Notes: generated by a model not told the origin, from the letters alone. A DNA stretch of 64,000 bases from Rhynchopus sp. YZ270_cl-10 (GCA_964035575.1 OZ037833.1:124001-188000), one strand, 5' to 3'. Counted from the first letter of the stretch, positions 38,032 to 48,771 are shown. Made by a program: numbers and translations.

Positions 38032-39371
38032 GTTTTGTTTTTTTTTGAAAATTTGATGACGTGTAGACACCTCGCTTTTTTCTCGTGTGAACTCCACACA
38101 TTTTTTTTTTTGAAAAGGAAAAGGCTTGCATTTTTTTAAAAGCCCATCCTTTTCCTGTTATATTTAGTGTTGCTGAAAGCGGAACAGTTTGTTGGTTTAT
38201 ACAACAAGACCCTTTTTTTTTTTTTGAACGGGGAGAGTTGATAATGAGGGAAAATGGGCTTTTTATGGCTCAGAGGGAGGACAAAAAAAAACTTGAATTT
38301 TTTTTGTGTGAAAAAAGCCCCTTTTTTTTTTGAATAAGATGAACCTAAGCTTCTCCTGATTCACCCACCTTTTTTTAGACATTATTTCCAAAAAGAGAGA
38401 GATGATGAACTGACGAGAGTGCAAAACGCCTCACCTTTCCATAAGCGGACGCACTGACTCAAAAAAAAAAAAAATACATTTGCTGACCCCCCGAGATAAA
38501 TAAAAAGAGCGTACTATGTCGGGTCACAAAAAATCGAGCAAATTTTCTGAAAAGCGGTGCGTTTGGAAGAGAGACCCCTCACGTATATTTCCTCCTATCT
38601 GGAGGAATTACTTCACTGTAGAGCTAAAAGGAACGCTGCTTTTTTTCAATTTGCCGTCTAAATAATATAAAAAATGACATAATGTCATTACTTCAAAAAT
38701 CCTCAAAATCCAAACCTATTCGGATATCAGGGTTTTTTGTTGTATCGACAATCACGTTATACCTACTGGTAGAACGATCTGCACTCAATGTCGGCCGAAG
38801 CCTATGTACTACAGAAGGTGCCTTTTAAAACTGTATCCCTTAGAAACGCTGCTTTATAAAGTTCGGGTTGGATCGCTCATCACAAAAAAAACAACAAAAA
38901 TGTGTACTTACACCCTCTGAATACGTAGGGACCGTGAACCCATTTTGCGTTCAAGTGGTATGATCGTATCATAGAGGGTAGAAAAGAAAGATAAGTTGAA
39001 AGCGCCTTACCGGAACACCTGTAATGGCGGACGCAGACACTGAAACGAGATAAAGATTTTGGTTAGATGAATCTAAAAAAACAAAAATGCTTATTTTAAG
39101 GGACAGAACAACTTTTAACAAAAAAACGAAGAGAAAAAAAATGAGCCTCAAGTCGAGGCATTTCAAAAAAGAACAAATATAAAAAAAATAAGAAAAAACG
39201 CGTTCCTCTCGTACCTATTGTAGTGTAGAAAACGGCCTCAGAACGAGAAAACCCTGCTCCGTTTCCCTTTCCCCCCTTTCCTGCTAAAGTGAATGTGCCC
39301 CAGGGGGGGGAACAAAACTTCTCTTTTTTTCTTCTATGTTCTTTCAAAAAAAAAAAGTGGAACCATTTTTT

Positions 39372-40458
39372 CTACTCCATCTTCTTCGCACCCTCGACGG
39401 ACCTGTACAGGAAACGTTTAGAAATTCATTTTTTTTTGTACCGACGTTTTAAGAATATATTTCATTTGAAAAATTTTTATGGCATACCTTCTGTTCCTCT
39501 TGACACGCGAGAAGGCGGTCATATTCGGGTCTGTGATGAAGCGGAAGATGGTCATGACCCAGGAGTCAGTTTGCGGGATTGTCTCATAGAACTCAGGTGC
39601 AATGGCACGCACCTGCGGCAGACGCGACCAGGGGATGTTCGGGAAGTCGTGGTGCTCGTTGTGGTACCCTACGTTGAAGGTGAGCGCGTTCATCCACCCG
39701 TAGTAGGAGTACGTCTCCCAGCCATCCACAAATTCGTAGTGCTCTGAAAGGAAGTGGCCAGAGAAGGGGTGCAACATGCCTGCGAAGAGCATGCTCAGCA
39801 GCATGTACAGAATCGGAAGGAGCGACCCTGCGTACTCACAGAGCGCAATGAGAAGCGGGATCTGGATGGCCCAGTTGACAAGAGTCCACATCGAGACTGG
39901 TGTGGCGCGAAGGAAGATTGGGCGGCACGCATACGCAAGAATCTGGAACATGCAGAAGAGGAACTTCATCGGCGCTGACTGAATCCAACGGCCCTCAAAG
40001 TCGGTCGGAACATCGACGTCGACTCCGTCCCAACCCTGGTACCTGTGGTGCTCAATATGGTAGACGTGGAAGGTGGAGGCGTAAGGGATGGCAATAGGCA
40101 TGTTCGCAATGCAGGCAAGAATCTTGTTGCCCCAGATGCTTTTGACAGCAAGCATGTGGACAATCTCGTGGATCGCAAGGAACAGCATGTGGTTCACGGT
40201 ACCTCCAATGACGTACGCAGTCAGGAGGTATGCTGGCCAGCCCCACTCCACAGTCGCAACGCTCAAGGAGAGCTGGATGCTGACGAGGGCGAGAACAATG
40301 GGGATTGTGAGGGGCTCGGGGCGCATCAGGGGACGGATCTGGTCGCCGTACTTCGCAAGGATCTGACGCTTGCGCTCCTCATGAGGCTCGGGGGCGGTGG
40401 ACCACGTGAAGTCCGTCAGGTTCGCACGCTTGCTCACAACCACCTCCTTGACGGCCAT
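39372..40458 (-). CDS. DEGS1: Sphingolipid delta(4)-desaturase (dihydroceramide desaturase), one intron
   Basis: Introduces the 4,5-trans double bond of ceramide in the ER membrane. Exon 1 is 40458-39488 and exon 2 is 39402-39372. The 85-base intron begins GTATGCC and ends CTGTACAG, and splicing gives 333 residues ending RRSVEGAKKME. The N-terminus has the lipid-desaturase motif SKRANLTDFTWSTAPEPH with RRQILAKYG-like text (KRQILAKYGDQI). All three histidine boxes of the di-iron site are present: HEIVH near residue 100, HIEHH after TFHVY, and NEHHDFP after NVGY. Several hydrophobic segments lie between them. Length and motif order match animal DEGS1 (about 323 residues). Without the intron the frame runs into AT-rich sequence, so the splice is well supported. 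The start is the ATG giving MAVKEVVVSKR. Confidence 0.93.
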
Positions 40459-40884
40459 GGTCGAAAAAAAAGGGGAAAAGGGTGTTGTGTGATGTCTACG
40501 GGGAAAAGTGTGCAATGTGTTTGAAAAGTAGGCAATTCTTGGAAAAGTTGGTGGCATTATTTCATTAAATACAATCATTTGAGAGGATAGAAGAAATGCG
40601 TGGTGTGTTCTGTACGTACACAAACTTTAAAATTAGATGCGTCATAACTTGAACACTGACGACGGAGGTACCAATATAACAACAGTACGTTGCCAAGTGA
40701 TGCGTCGCGCAGTTATCACTGAATGCAACATTGTGGAAGTGAATTGATGAAAATAAAAAGAGAACTTAAAAGTGCAAAACGCCCGTTCATCGAAAAAATA
40801 AAATAAAATAAAACCTGAATGTGTCACGGGTTTGTTTCATATTCTTTCAAATCAAGACGGAGAAGAAGCCACATCCCAGCATTT

Positions 40885-41151
40885 TTATACCCTGCAAGGA
40901 TTTAACTTGCATTTAGTAGGGGCAGGGATGTTTAGCACCCTGAGGACAAAAAGAAAGACAAAGGCTATGCACCAGTAGTACAGAAGAGGCGGGTTGCTGG
41001 AAAACAAGACCCTGAAGGCACACAGACCCGCATACCCCTCCTCGCCTCCTGAATAGTAATCTCTCAGGTAGGAGACATCGGTTCGAGCGACACCTTCACA
41101 GAGCTTCAGGTTGCAAAGACAAATAAAAGACAAAATTCGTAAGATAACCAT
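40885..41151 (-). CDS. Small hydrophobic frame of 88 codons, doubtful
   Basis: ATG 41151 opens MVILRILSFICLCNLKLCEG, then VARTDVSYLRDYYSGGEEGY and a strongly hydrophobic stretch, PLLYYWCIAFVFLFVLRVLN. It begins 22 bases downstream of amastin-like gene A in the same direction. The first dozen bases are shared with the region below gene C, and then the sequences diverge, so this spans the edge of the duplication. It may be a chance frame or a leftover exon. Confidence 0.25.
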   Translation of the reverse strand: MVILRILSFICLCNLKLCEGVARTDVSYLRDYYSGGEEGYAGLCAFRVLFSSNPPLLYYWCIAFVFLFVLRVLNIPAPTKCKLNPCRV

Positions 41152-41172
41152 ATTGATCTAAGTATCTCATGA

Positions 41173-41810
41173 TCAGCCACGTAAGCAGTTTTCTGTGCGG
41201 GGGCGGACAGTGGCACCACAACGGCAGAAGAGGAGGCAGTTCACGATACCAAGCCCAGCCGCAACAAAGATGAACGGAATCCCGTAGTTCAGGGAGCACT
41301 CAGAGAGGGAGTGGTCGTTGTCACTCGAATGGAGCAGCGAGTCGTCGTTGATGAGGTTCTTGTGCACTGCACCCAGCAGGATCGAGCCGCAGATCACCGC
41401 AAACAACGCTCCAAACAGGTGGATGAAGCCAGCAAACCTCCCCACAGACTGCGGCACGATGCCCACAAACTGTGCAACGTGCACACACGACGCAGCGAAG
41501 AACGTGATTGCAGACAGAATGGCAAACGCCTGTGCTGCCCTAAAGTGCGTGCTCAGTTGCTCAAGGTCCGTTGTCTTGATTTCCTGTGACGACTTACGAC
41601 GCCCAGGAAACAACAACGATTGCTTACCTCTGAACAGCCCTGTCGATGCGGCAGGAGAAGCTCAGACACCACAGTCCCCTTGACAATGGGATGGTTAAGG
41701 GACACAGAGCAAGCCTTCGTCACACTATTATCCGTCGCAGCAGTTGCAATGATGAAGGATATCGCAATGGTGCTGCACACCAGCATCACGACGCGTGGGG
41801 CGACAGACAT
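41173..41810 (-). pseudogene. Amastin-like four-pass membrane protein A (frame-shifted, or spliced)
   Basis: Starts MSVAPRVVMLVCSTIAISF at ATG 41810 and follows the family through ACSVSLNHPIV. Two extra bases after the CCG that matches LPMP in the other copies shift the frame. The conserved frame resumes as LFRGKQSLLFPG, then DLEQLSTHFRAAQAFAI and three membrane helices. A 44-base GTAAG...CACAG stretch right after the shift would, if removed as an intron, restore the frame. So this may be either a recent pseudogene or a spliced allele. The tail is short (CRCGATVRPRTENCLRG), like copy C and unlike copies B, D, E and H. It pairs with gene B as a unit duplicated at 46.2-49.1 kb. Confidence 0.65.
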
Positions 41811-43012
41811 TGTTTTGTGTTTTGTGTTTTGTGTTTTGTGTTTGGTTTCGTAGAGTTACTGGGTCATGGTGTGGTGGGTGGGTGGGTGGGAACAAACCAT
41901 CACAACACACTCCGTAATGATTGGCGTCAGTTCAACAGCAACGATATGGACAAGCCTTTGAAGATATGAGTCACCATGGAGAGGGCATGTAAAAGACGAG
42001 GTCTGTTCTGTTTCTTTGTTGTGAACAATATAAGAAAAACAGCATAAATATACTGCAGCAATATCATACAATGCAGCGAGGCACAGCACGCCTCAAAAAA
42101 TGGCTTGGCTGAAAAATGCATCTGAGGCGTGGTTGAGGCAGACAAGTATTCCTGAGTACGCCTCAGCCACCTGGGCATTTTTCATGCGGCCATAGCCAGG
42201 CCGACTCAGCCTCGTTGCATATGATGGCAAATGGAAGAAAGAACTAAAATGATGAGATTTTTCTGTTGTTCTAAAGCAGTGCAATAATTAAGGTCATCCA
42301 CGAAACAGGTTGCCAAGGTATCAAAGGTGAAAAAGCATGAGTGGCTACTTGCCATGCACAGTGCACCATACAGTGGTATGTGCCTTCAGCCTGTTTCATT
42401 ACTGAGACACCACAAGGCAACGGCGTGTCAACCATGCAACGTGCAACACACTGCCACAACAAAACTATAAACAAAGAACAAAGAAATCCTTTCAAGACGA
42501 GTGTTCGTCCACACATCTTCAAAGTGGAGATGACAGGTGACAACAAATTAAAAAATATAAAAACACTGACGACGGCCGGGAACGTATCCCGAACTGATGT
42601 GTCGTACAGGTCGAAAAGATTGAGAAAAATATTGAAAAAGATGAACCTAAGCCTCGCTTAGAACACCTTCATACAATCGTTAAGAAAGGCTCTATTGTGT
42701 GCGACGGTGCATTAGCAGGCAAGATGCGAAGATACAAATGAACGTTCAACCCCAACTCTTCCTGACCTGTTGTGAGGTGTATCTCTTTCCTCTCAACAGC
42801 AGGAAGTAAGGGGAGACGGACGTATCTGCCGTATGAGGGGTGTGAGGCGATCACGCGAAATTGGAAGGAAAAAAAAGAGAAGTTGAAAAGTGCAAACAGG
42901 AAAATGAAATAATCATGGATAAGCGCTTGAACAGACCATGTGGGTGAGGTGGAAATGTGTCACAACTTGGGAAGGAGCGGGACAATGTGCAAGCAGTCTG
43001 CGTTGCACGTAC

Positions 43013-43714
43013 TCAGTGCTGAGGAGGGTACTGCCCCGTGGGCATCATCTCTTTGCCTTGGACCACGTGTGCAGTAGGAGCCACAGCCTCCCCATCAGCA
43101 GTGTTGTTTGCAGGGGCAGCATCAGTCCACCCAGTGAGGCAGAAGAGGAGGCAGTTCACGATACCAAGCCCAGCCGCAACAAAGATGAACGGAATCCCGT
43201 AGTTCAGGGAGCACTCAGAGAGGGAGTGGTCGTTGTCACTCGAATGGAGCAGCGAGTCGTCGTTGATGAGGTTCTTGTGCACTGCACCCAGCAGGATCGA
43301 GCCGCAGATCACCGCAAACAACGCTCCAAACAGGTGGATGAAGCCAGCAAACCTCCCCACAGACTGCGGCAGCATGCCCACACACGACGCAACGAAGAAC
43401 GTGATTGCAGACATAATGGCAAACGCCTGTGCTGCCTTAAAGAGTGTGCTCACCTCGTCCAGGTCCTTTGTCTTGATTTCCGTCCCTGAAATCCACTCAC
43501 CAAACAACATGAACGATTGCCTACCTCTGAACAGCCCTGTCGACGGCATGGGAAGCTCAGTCACCGCAGGCAGCGTCGGGTTCAAGACAATGGGATGGTC
43601 AAGGGACACAAAGCAAGCCTTCGTCACACTGTCCTCCGCGACAGCAGTTGCAATGATCAAGCATATCGCAATAGTGCTGCACACCAGCATCACGACGCGT
43701 GCAGTGGTGCACAT
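43013..43714 (-). CDS. Amastin-like four-pass membrane protein B, 233 residues
   Basis: ATG 43714 gives MCTTARVVMLVCSTIAICL, the first membrane helix. A short outer loop (KACFVSLDHPIVLNPTL) follows. Then come DEVSTLFKAAQAFAIMSAIT (helix 2), GRFAGFIHLFGALFAVICGS (helix 3), and LNYGIPFIFVAAGLGIVNCL (helix 4) with a polar tail ending TGQYPPQH. The AAQAFAI segment before helix 2 and the NYG...N pattern of helix 4 recall kinetoplastid amastins, and more broadly the claudin/SUR7 superfamily. The full amastin Cys signature (C-x-T-x-W-G-x-x-x-x-C) is not seen, so I call it amastin-like. It is probably a surface membrane protein. Nearly identical to copy D. Confidence 0.75.
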   Translation of the reverse strand: MCTTARVVMLVCSTIAICLIIATAVAEDSVTKACFVSLDHPIVLNPTLPAVTELPMPSTGLFRGRQSFMLFGEWISGTEIKTKDLDEVSTLFKAAQAFAIMSAITFFVASCVGMLPQSVGRFAGFIHLFGALFAVICGSILLGAVHKNLINDDSLLHSSDNDHSLSECSLNYGIPFIFVAAGLGIVNCLLFCLTGWTDAAPANNTADGEAVAPTAHVVQGKEMMPTGQYPPQH

Positions 43715-43748
43715 TGTTTTGTGTTTTGTGTTTTGTTTCGTAGAGTTA
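43715..43748 (-). promoter_or_regulatory. Candidate leader-acceptor site and 5' leader of gene B
   Basis: Upstream of the start is a CCACCCACC-rich pyrimidine tract, then ACCACGACTCAG, then a 34-base leader TAACTCTACGAAACAAAACA plus CAAAACACAAAACA before ATG. The same AG and TAAC occur at the matching place in copies A, C, D, E and H. This fits an SL trans-splice acceptor but would equally fit a cis-intron end. Confidence 0.4.
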
Positions 43749-44017
43749 CTGAGTCGTGGTGTGGGTAGGGTGGGTGGGTGGGTGGTATGGGCACAAACCA
43801 TCACAATACACATTCAGTAATGATTGGCGTCAGTCCAACGGCAACGATATGAACAAGCCTTTGAAGATATGAGTCACATGGAGAGGGCATGGAAAAGACG
43901 AGGTCTGTTCTGTTTCTTTGTTGTGAACAATATAAGAAAAACAGCATAAATATACTGCAGCAATATCATACAATGCAGCGAGGCACAGCACGCCTGAAAA
44001 ATGGCTTGACTGAAAAG

Positions 44018-44180
44018 GCAATTTTTGGACAAGTTGGTGTGGCCGACTTTATTTCATTTAACACAATCATATGGGAGAACGGCAGACATGCGTGGTGTGT
44101 GTGTTCTATAATGTACTATATTATACACAAACTGAAATATGAGGTACGGTTATACTTTGCACACTGACGGCATTGGTAAC
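44018..44180. repeat. Remnant copy of the desaturase upstream flank
   Basis: Shares with 40535-40680 the ordered words GGCAATT-TTGGA, AAGTTGGTG, TTATTTCATT-AA-ACAATCAT, ATGCGTGGTGTGT, TACACAAACT and ACTGACG. A further match follows at 45120-45155 with 40834-40868 (TTTCATAT-CTTTCAAA). The two matches are separated here by the unusual insert at 44190-45115. Confidence 0.6.
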
Positions 44181-44189
44181 AATACCGTA

Positions 44190-45115
44190 ATCGTAAAAAT
44201 TGTGGACCGTAAAAATGTTCCAGTTTGCCAAAAAACCCCAAAAAGTTCCAGAATTTTTACGGTCCAACATTTTTTGGGGGGGTTTTTTTGTGTTAGCAGT
44301 TTTTGGTTTTTTGGTTTTTTTTTCCCCCCTTTTCCACCCACCCATCGCGGGTGGATTTTTTTTTTCCCCCGATGAAACCAGTGTTTTTTCTAGGATTTGG
44401 AGTTTTTGGCTGACGGGGGTGCACAGGGCAAAAAAGTGCGTATATATTTTTTCCCCGCGGTTGACCATGCAACAGGGGATTAAAAAGGTTTTGGGGTTTT
44501 TCGCTGAAACTCGGTCAAAACTCGGTCGAACCCGGGTCCCCAACCCAGCTCAAGTTGGGGGCCTCCGGCGGAATATGGGAATTCCTCAGTTATCCAACTG
44601 CGGAGTTCGGCACTTCATTGATATTTGCACTAGACACACGTGGCACGAAGTACCAGCCGGCGGTCATGGCACCCAAAGGTTCCTGGCGAAGCCACGGTAC
44701 GCAACATTTCTAAGAAATGATGACATAAAATGGCACTTTCGTTGGTAATTATCTAAAATGAAAGTTTCTGGCGAAGCCACGGTGCGCAACGTTTCAAAAA
44801 ATTGCGCTTAAAATTGCACATTTTTACAGCCAAACAGAGAAGAGCTACACTTACAGCACCTGGGACGCAAAACAGTTATGTTTGCAGCTACGGAAACGCC
44901 GACTCCTTACTTCCTGGTGAGGCTCGCGAGAGCATGATGGGGAAGGTGAAGGGGGGGGCCGCTAGGGGGTGCGTGCACTCCCTTGAAATCTCAAAAAAGT
45001 CTGACGGGGGTGCGCGCGCACCCCCGCACCCCCTCCAGAAAAAACACTGAATGAAACCAAAAACCGCTAAGTACTCGGCAAGCCAAAACCGAGCCAAAAA
45101 CAGCAAGGGGGGTAA
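44190..45115. mobile_element. Insert of unlike composition, possible degraded mobile element
   Basis: It differs from its surroundings: G/C runs, a TGGACCGTAAAAAT inverted repeat (44203-44274), and two copies of a GGCGAAGCCACGGT-CGCAAC motif (44687 and 44770) with a third at 45932. No coding frame with recognisable content is present on either strand. It interrupts sequence that is continuous at 40.5-40.9 kb. The element family is unknown. Confidence 0.4.
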
Positions 45116-45334
45116 TGATTCGTTTCATATACTTTCAAAATCGAAGAGAAAAAGTACAAAAAAACGCAAAATTACCTTTCAACTGACAAAACGTGCTCAA
45201 AAAAGGGGGACAGAAAAAGCTTGTATCTACCACAAGACGATCCTATTGCAGACACAGTCTTTGTGGACGCTGTCTCAGGGCAGACACAAGCAATGCATCA
45301 ATACAACATATTGCCATTAATCCGTATTTTCTTT

Positions 45335-45475
45335 CCTTCGAAAAGTCTCTCCTTTTTAAAGATGCTTTAGTTTTGGGTGATATCAAAAAAGTGTCGGTTC
45401 TGTGGAGATCACTGAACCACCCATATCCTGTAGCACGTTGATACTTCTTTCCCTGCGTTGACTGCAGGACATTAG
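45335..45475. repeat. Dispersed repeat shared with 51745-51890
   Basis: Both copies contain GTGTCGGTTCTGTGGA, ATCACTGAACCACCCATATC and CTTTCCCTGCGTTGAC in the same order and orientation. The rest of 45115-46216 has no gene that I can support. Confidence 0.7.
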
Positions 45476-46216
45476 CGTAACATCGCTACCAGGAATGGGA
45501 CCTTCTAAACAACAATAGTTGAATACGTACTGCGACGCACCACACCCCACTTTGGCCTTTAAGGGGGCTCGTCGGCAGGGATGGAGTGTCAAGCACGTAG
45601 CCCAGTACAATAAGAGAATAAAAAAAACCTCGCGTAGTCGACCCGAGACGCACCACTGCACGATGTGATGATGTACTTCGCACAAAGCAAAGCACACACA
45701 AAATGCTATTCGCAAAAAGAAGAACACAAGCTTTAGGAAAGGGGAAGGGACGATGAATAAGAGACATGGTATCTCCAAATAGGTGAACGCACAACAGAGG
45801 CTTTTTTTGGGGGGGGGAATAAACAAAAAAAGAACAGGCGATATAGTATCACTAATTCTTGTTCAGCACACCGTAGGGCTTCACGCACTCGGAAAAATTG
45901 GATTTCTCAGCGGTCATGGCCCCAAAGGTTCCTGGCGAAGCCACGGTACGCAACACTTCAAAAAATTGCGCTTTCAATTGTACATTTTGGGTGGGTTGCA
46001 AGCTTGCGCCGCAGGCGCACGGTACGCTACTTTTTTCTTTCGCATGCTTCCTTTTCCTTCGGTGTTTGACTAATTGAGTCGCGTTCTGGTTGTGACGATA
46101 TCACTTTGTTCATGAGGCCATTTCTGGTCTCTCTCAATAGATTAACATTTTCATAAAGCCAAAGAAAAAAGTCGTAAGATAACCATATTGATCTAAGTAT
46201 CTCATGATCAGCCACG

Positions 46217-46816
46217 TCAGCAGTTTTCTGTGCGGGGGCGGACTGCAGCGGCACCGCTGCGGCAGAAGATGAGGCAGTTCACGATACCAAGCCCAGCCGC
46301 AACAAAGATGAACGGAATCCCGTAGTTCAGGGAGCACTCAGAGAAGGAGTGGTCGTTGTCACCGAAGAGCGGGAAGTCCTTGAGGTTCTTGTGCACTGCA
46401 CCCAGCAGGATCGAGCCGCAGATCACCGCAAACAACGCTCCAAACAGGTGGATGAAGCCAGCAAACCTCTCCACAGACTGCGGCACGATGCCCACAAACT
46501 GTGCAACGTGCACACACGACGCAGCGAAGAACGTGATTGCAGACAGAATGGCAAACGCCTGTGCTGCCTCAAAGAGCGTGCCCACCTCGTCCAGGTCCTT
46601 CGTCTTAAGGTCACCTGAAATCGAAATACTACCCAACGTGGAAGATACCTCACCTCTGAACAGCCCTATCGACGGCATGGGAAATTCAAACATAGGCTGG
46701 TCAAGGGACACAAAACACGTCTTCGTCACACTGTCCTTCGTGGCAGCAGTTGCAATGATGAAGGATATCGCAATAGCACTGAACACCAGCATCACGACGC
46801 GTGCAGTGACAGACAT
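46217..46816 (-). CDS. Amastin-like four-pass membrane protein C, 199 residues
   Basis: ATG 46816 gives MSVTARVVMLVFSAIAISF. The order of four helices and the AAQAFAI, GRFAGF-like (ERFAGFIHLFG) and NYGIPFIF motifs are as in copy B. Differences are a shorter outer loop (SLDQPMFEFPMPSIG), a changed loop 3 (LKDFPLFGDNDHSF) and a short tail ending VRPRTENC. The frame is intact. Its tail matches copy A, so A and C form the first members of the two duplicated pairs. The copy-specific changes suggest continuing divergence of the exposed loops. Confidence 0.75.
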   Translation of the reverse strand: MSVTARVVMLVFSAIAISFIIATAATKDSVTKTCFVSLDQPMFEFPMPSIGLFRGEVSSTLGSISISGDLKTKDLDEVGTLFEAAQAFAILSAITFFAASCVHVAQFVGIVPQSVERFAGFIHLFGALFAVICGSILLGAVHKNLKDFPLFGDNDHSFSECSLNYGIPFIFVAAGLGIVNCLIFCRSGAAAVRPRTENC

Positions 46817-47021
46817 AGTTTTGTGTTTTGTGTTTTGTTTCGTAGAGTTACTGAGTCGTGGTGTGGGTGGGTGGATGGGTGGGTGGTATGGGCACAAACC
46901 AGCACAATACACACTCAGTAATGATTGGCGTCAGTTCAACAGCAACGATATGAACAAGCCTTTGAAGATATGAGTCACATGGAGAGGGCATGGAAAAGAC
47001 GAAGGTCTGTTCTGTTTCTTT

Positions 47022-47077
47022 GAAAACTTGGTTGTATTAGTGTAGCCACCCTAGAGTGTGCTCCACTAAATTTCTTT
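47022..47077 (+). mobile_element. GAAAACTTG mini-element, recent insertion
   Basis: Inserted between two copies of TTTCTTT, a likely 7-base target-site duplication. The insert starts GAAAACTTGGTTGTATTAGT, then GTAGCCACCCTAGAG and TGTGCTCCACTAAA. TTAGTG and CACTAA near its ends are complementary. The three sister segments have an uninterrupted TTTCTTTGTTGTGAAC here. Confidence 0.75.
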
Positions 47078-48069
47078 GTTGTGAACAATATAAGAAAAAC
47101 AGCATAAATATACTGCAGCAATATCATACAATGCAGCGAGGCACAGCACGCCTCAAAAATGGCTTGGGTGAAAAATGCATCTGAGGCGTGGCTGAGGCAG
47201 ACAAGTATTCCCGAGTGCGCCTCAGCCACCTGGGCATTTTTCATCCGACCTTAGCAAGGCCGACTTAGCCTCGTTGCATATGATGGCAATGGAAAAAGGA
47301 ACTAAAATGATGAGATTTTTCTGTTGTTCTAAAGCAGTGCAATAATTACGGTCATCCACGAAACAGGTTGCCAAGGTATCAAAGGTGAAAAAGCATGAGT
47401 GGCTACTTGCCATTCACAGCACAACACACAGTGGTATGTGCCTTCAGCCTGTTTCATTACTGAGACACCACAAGGCAACGGCGTGTCAACCATGCAACAT
47501 GAAACACACTGCCACAACAAAACTATAAACAAAGAACAAACAAATCCTTGCAAGACGAGTGTTCGTACACACATCTTCAAAGTGGAGATGACAGGTGACA
47601 ACAAATTAAAAAATATAAAAACACTGACGACGGCCGGGAACGTATCCCGAACTGATGTGTCGTACAGGTCGAAAAGATTGAGAAAAATATTGAAAAAGAT
47701 GAACCTAAGCCTCGCTTAGAACACCTTCATACAATCGTTAAGAAAGGCTCTATTGTGTGCGACGGTGCATTAGCAGGCAAGATGCGAAGATACAAATGAA
47801 CGTTCAACCCCAACTCTTCCTGACCTGTTGTGAGGTGTATCTCTTTCCTCTCAACAGCAGGAAGTAAGGGGAGACGGACGTATCTGCCGTATGAGGGGTG
47901 TGAGGCGATCACGCGAAATTGGAAGGAAAAAAAGAGAAGTTGAAAAGTGCAAACAGGAAAATAACATAATCATGGATAAGCGCTTGAACAGACCATGTGG
48001 GTGGGGTGGAAATGTGTCACAACTTGGGAAGGAGCGGGACAATGTGCAAGCAGTCTGCGTTGCACGTAC

Positions 48070-48771
48070 TCAGTGCTGAGGGGGGTACTGCCCCGTGGGC
48101 ATCATCTCTTTGCCTTGGACCACGTGTGCAGTAGGAGCCACAGCCTCCCCATCAGCAGTGTTGTTTGCAGGGGCAGCATCAGTCCACCCAGTGAGGCAGA
48201 AGAGGAGGCAGTTCACGATACCAAGCCCAGCCGCAACAAAGATGAACGGAATCCCGTAGTTCAGGGAGCACTCAGAGAGGGAGTGGTCGTTGTCACTCGA
48301 ATGGAGCAGCGAGTCGTCGTTGATGAGGTTCTTGTGCACTGCACCCAGCAGGATCGAGCCGCAGATCACCGCAAACAACGCTCCAAACAGGTGGATGAAG
48401 CCAGCAAACCTCCCCACAGACTGCGGCAGCATGCCCACACACGACGCAGCGAAGAACGTGATTGCAGACATAATGGCAAACGCCTGTGCTGCCTTAAAGA
48501 GCGTGCTCACCTCGTCCAGGTCCTTTGTCTTGATTTCCGTCCCTGAAATCCACTCACCAAACAACATGAACGATTGCCTACCTCTGAACAGCCCTGTCGA
48601 CGGCATGGGAAGTTCAGTCACCACAGGCAGCGTCGGGTTCAAGACAATGGGATGGTCAAGGGACACAAAGCAAGCCTTCGTCACACTGTTCTCCGCGGCA
48701 GCAGTTGCAATGATCAAGCATATCGCAATAGTGCTGCACACCAGCATCACGACGCGTGCAGTGGTGCACAT
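48070..48771 (-). CDS. Amastin-like four-pass membrane protein D, 233 residues
   Basis: ATG 48771 starts MCTTARVVMLVCSTIAICL. It differs from copy B by only a few residues (for example ATAAAENSV against ATAVAEDSV, and TLPVVTEL against TLPAVTEL). All four helices, the DLDEVSTLFKAAQAFAI segment and the TGQYPPQH tail are kept. The reading frame is intact. It is the partner of copy C in the duplicated pair, and its near-identity with B shows that the duplication is recent or kept alike by gene conversion. Its upstream AG and TAACTC leader are as in copy B. Confidence 0.75.
   Translation of the reverse strand: MCTTARVVMLVCSTIAICLIIATAAAENSVTKACFVSLDHPIVLNPTLPVVTELPMPSTGLFRGRQSFMLFGEWISGTEIKTKDLDEVSTLFKAAQAFAIMSAITFFAASCVGMLPQSVGRFAGFIHLFGALFAVICGSILLGAVHKNLINDDSLLHSSDNDHSLSECSLNYGIPFIFVAAGLGIVNCLLFCLTGWTDAAPANNTADGEAVAPTAHVVQGKEMMPTGQYPPQH

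Larger units (their letters stand above)
34750..39371. other. 4.6 kb gene desert with dispersed short repeats
   Basis: Long A and T runs, no convincing coding frame on either strand, and no tRNA or rRNA seen. It contains two GAAAACTTG-type elements (37972-38031 and 38041-38100), several copies of the AAGATGAACCTAAGCC motif (35618, 36757, 37088, 38333), a shared 85-base pair of sequences (35920-36003 with 38732-38822) and small hairpins near 36281-36308 and 36614-36655. A non-coding RNA cannot be excluded by eye. Confidence 0.5.
41140..44015. repeat. Duplicated unit, genes A and B with flanks (first copy)
   Basis: This segment matches 46172-49065 almost throughout at an offset of about 5.05 kb, covering two amastin-like genes and about 1.2 kb between them. 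Both gene pairs keep the same order. The between-gene sequence is also found downstream of gene E (49065-50049). Confidence 0.8.

Noticed and set aside
41060-42607. Shared RTDVSY-encoding text on opposite strands (41060-41091 minus, 42576-42607 plus)
   Set aside because: The match is only about 25 bases and imperfect. It is too short to argue for an inverted gene copy.
43450-43500. 39-base GTAGG...TTTCAG segment in genes B, C and D as an intron
   Set aside because: Copy H lacks the GT at this place and removing the equivalent from copy E breaks the frame, so the linker is most likely coding in these genes.
44510-44560. tRNA-like GGTCGAACCCGGGTCC
   Set aside because: No matching T-stem or acceptor stem on either strand; it could at most be a fragment.
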